DNA of 33,305 bases from Paraburkholderia gardini. GTDB taxonomy: Bacteria; Pseudomonadota; Gammaproteobacteria; Burkholderiales; Burkholderiaceae. The stretch spans positions 1 through 33,305 of the forward strand of contig NZ_CAJQYY010000043.1 in NCBI RefSeq assembly GCF_907164575.1, given 5' to 3'. Below are positions 33,128 through 33,305 of this stretch, piece by piece (position 1 is the first letter of the stretch; each line of letters opens with the position of its first letter). The notes under the pieces were generated by a model. The model did no database searches. It was not told the DNA's origin and saw nothing but the letters and a program-made list of their open reading frames with translations. The translations under genes were made by a program, and so were the position numbers.

Positions 33128-33305
33128 TCCAATCACCAGTTCAAATATATGAAGAACTGATTACCTGTGCAGTTCGCGGATTTGTCTCCAGGAGTCCATT
33201 GAAGCACAAACAGGGCAAGAGCGGCGGTTGTCAACGTACTTGTCGCGTCACTTCACGCGAACTGCTTTAGTTCTGCCGGTTGCATGCGCTCCGGATTGAG
33301 CCAGA

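Noticed and set aside
33253..33305. A possible C-terminal end of a minus-strand gene entering from the right edge (16 codons before a stop at 33253-33255)
   Set aside because: It is too short to judge. The frame is open to the edge and reads plausibly, but no family can be recognised.

Overview
The window looks like chromosomal DNA of a high-GC betaproteobacterium, most likely Burkholderiaceae (Paraburkholderia/Caballeronia/Burkholderia type). This is inferred from gene content: an HU-type protein with a lysine/alanine-rich N-terminal extension, a phasin, an EmrAB-NodT efflux operon with MarR genes, and a TRAP/sugar-acid operon. I see no rRNA, tRNA, CRISPR array, phage or insertion sequence. 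The first ~50 bases are almost pure G+C and may be a sequence edge.

Left part (63-9785, all minus strand): an HU-like gene; a MocR-type regulator, a ketopantoate reductase-like gene and a thiolase; then a tripartite drug efflux operon (membrane fusion protein, 14-TM MFS pump, outer-membrane lipoprotein). Two sister MarR regulators lie upstream of it. The same near-palindrome (GTGC-N4-GCAC) lies directly in front of the efflux operon and of each marR gene, so the three units probably form one cross-regulated circuit. The second marR has a near-consensus sigma-70 promoter that predicts an almost leaderless mRNA.

Middle part (9947-18300): a three-gene minus-strand operon coding for a transglutaminase-DUF2126 protein, a circularly permuted ATP-grasp/alpha-E fusion and a second transglutaminase-like protein, with a divergent zinc-ribbon HExxH metallopeptidase. 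This matches a predicted but biochemically open peptide-ligase system; a sigma-54-like promoter lies in front of it. Then come a phasin, a cytochrome P450, an AhpD-like protein, a small membrane protein, an orphan ABC ATPase with several altered motifs, and a LysR regulator with a small membrane ORF on the other side.

Right part (23819-32785): the most interesting region. A LacI-type regulator is divergent from an operon for a TRAP transporter (DctP and a fused DctQM), a VOC metalloenzyme, a RuBisCO-like protein with the carbamate-lysine metal site, and a DUF1537 acid-sugar kinase. The last three genes overlap by 4 nt stop/start junctions. A LacI regulator, TRAP import, a kinase and a RuBisCO-like enzyme together indicate catabolism of an acid sugar. 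The closest known logic is 3-oxo-isoapionate breakdown (OiaK kinase plus OiaX/OiaT RuBisCO-like enzymes), but no apionate oxidoisomerase or lactonase is present and a VOC enzyme takes their place, so substrate and chemistry are open. The intergenic region carries an unusual cluster of GATGG boxes. A convergent MHS-type MFS transporter and a 55-residue two-helix membrane protein close the window.
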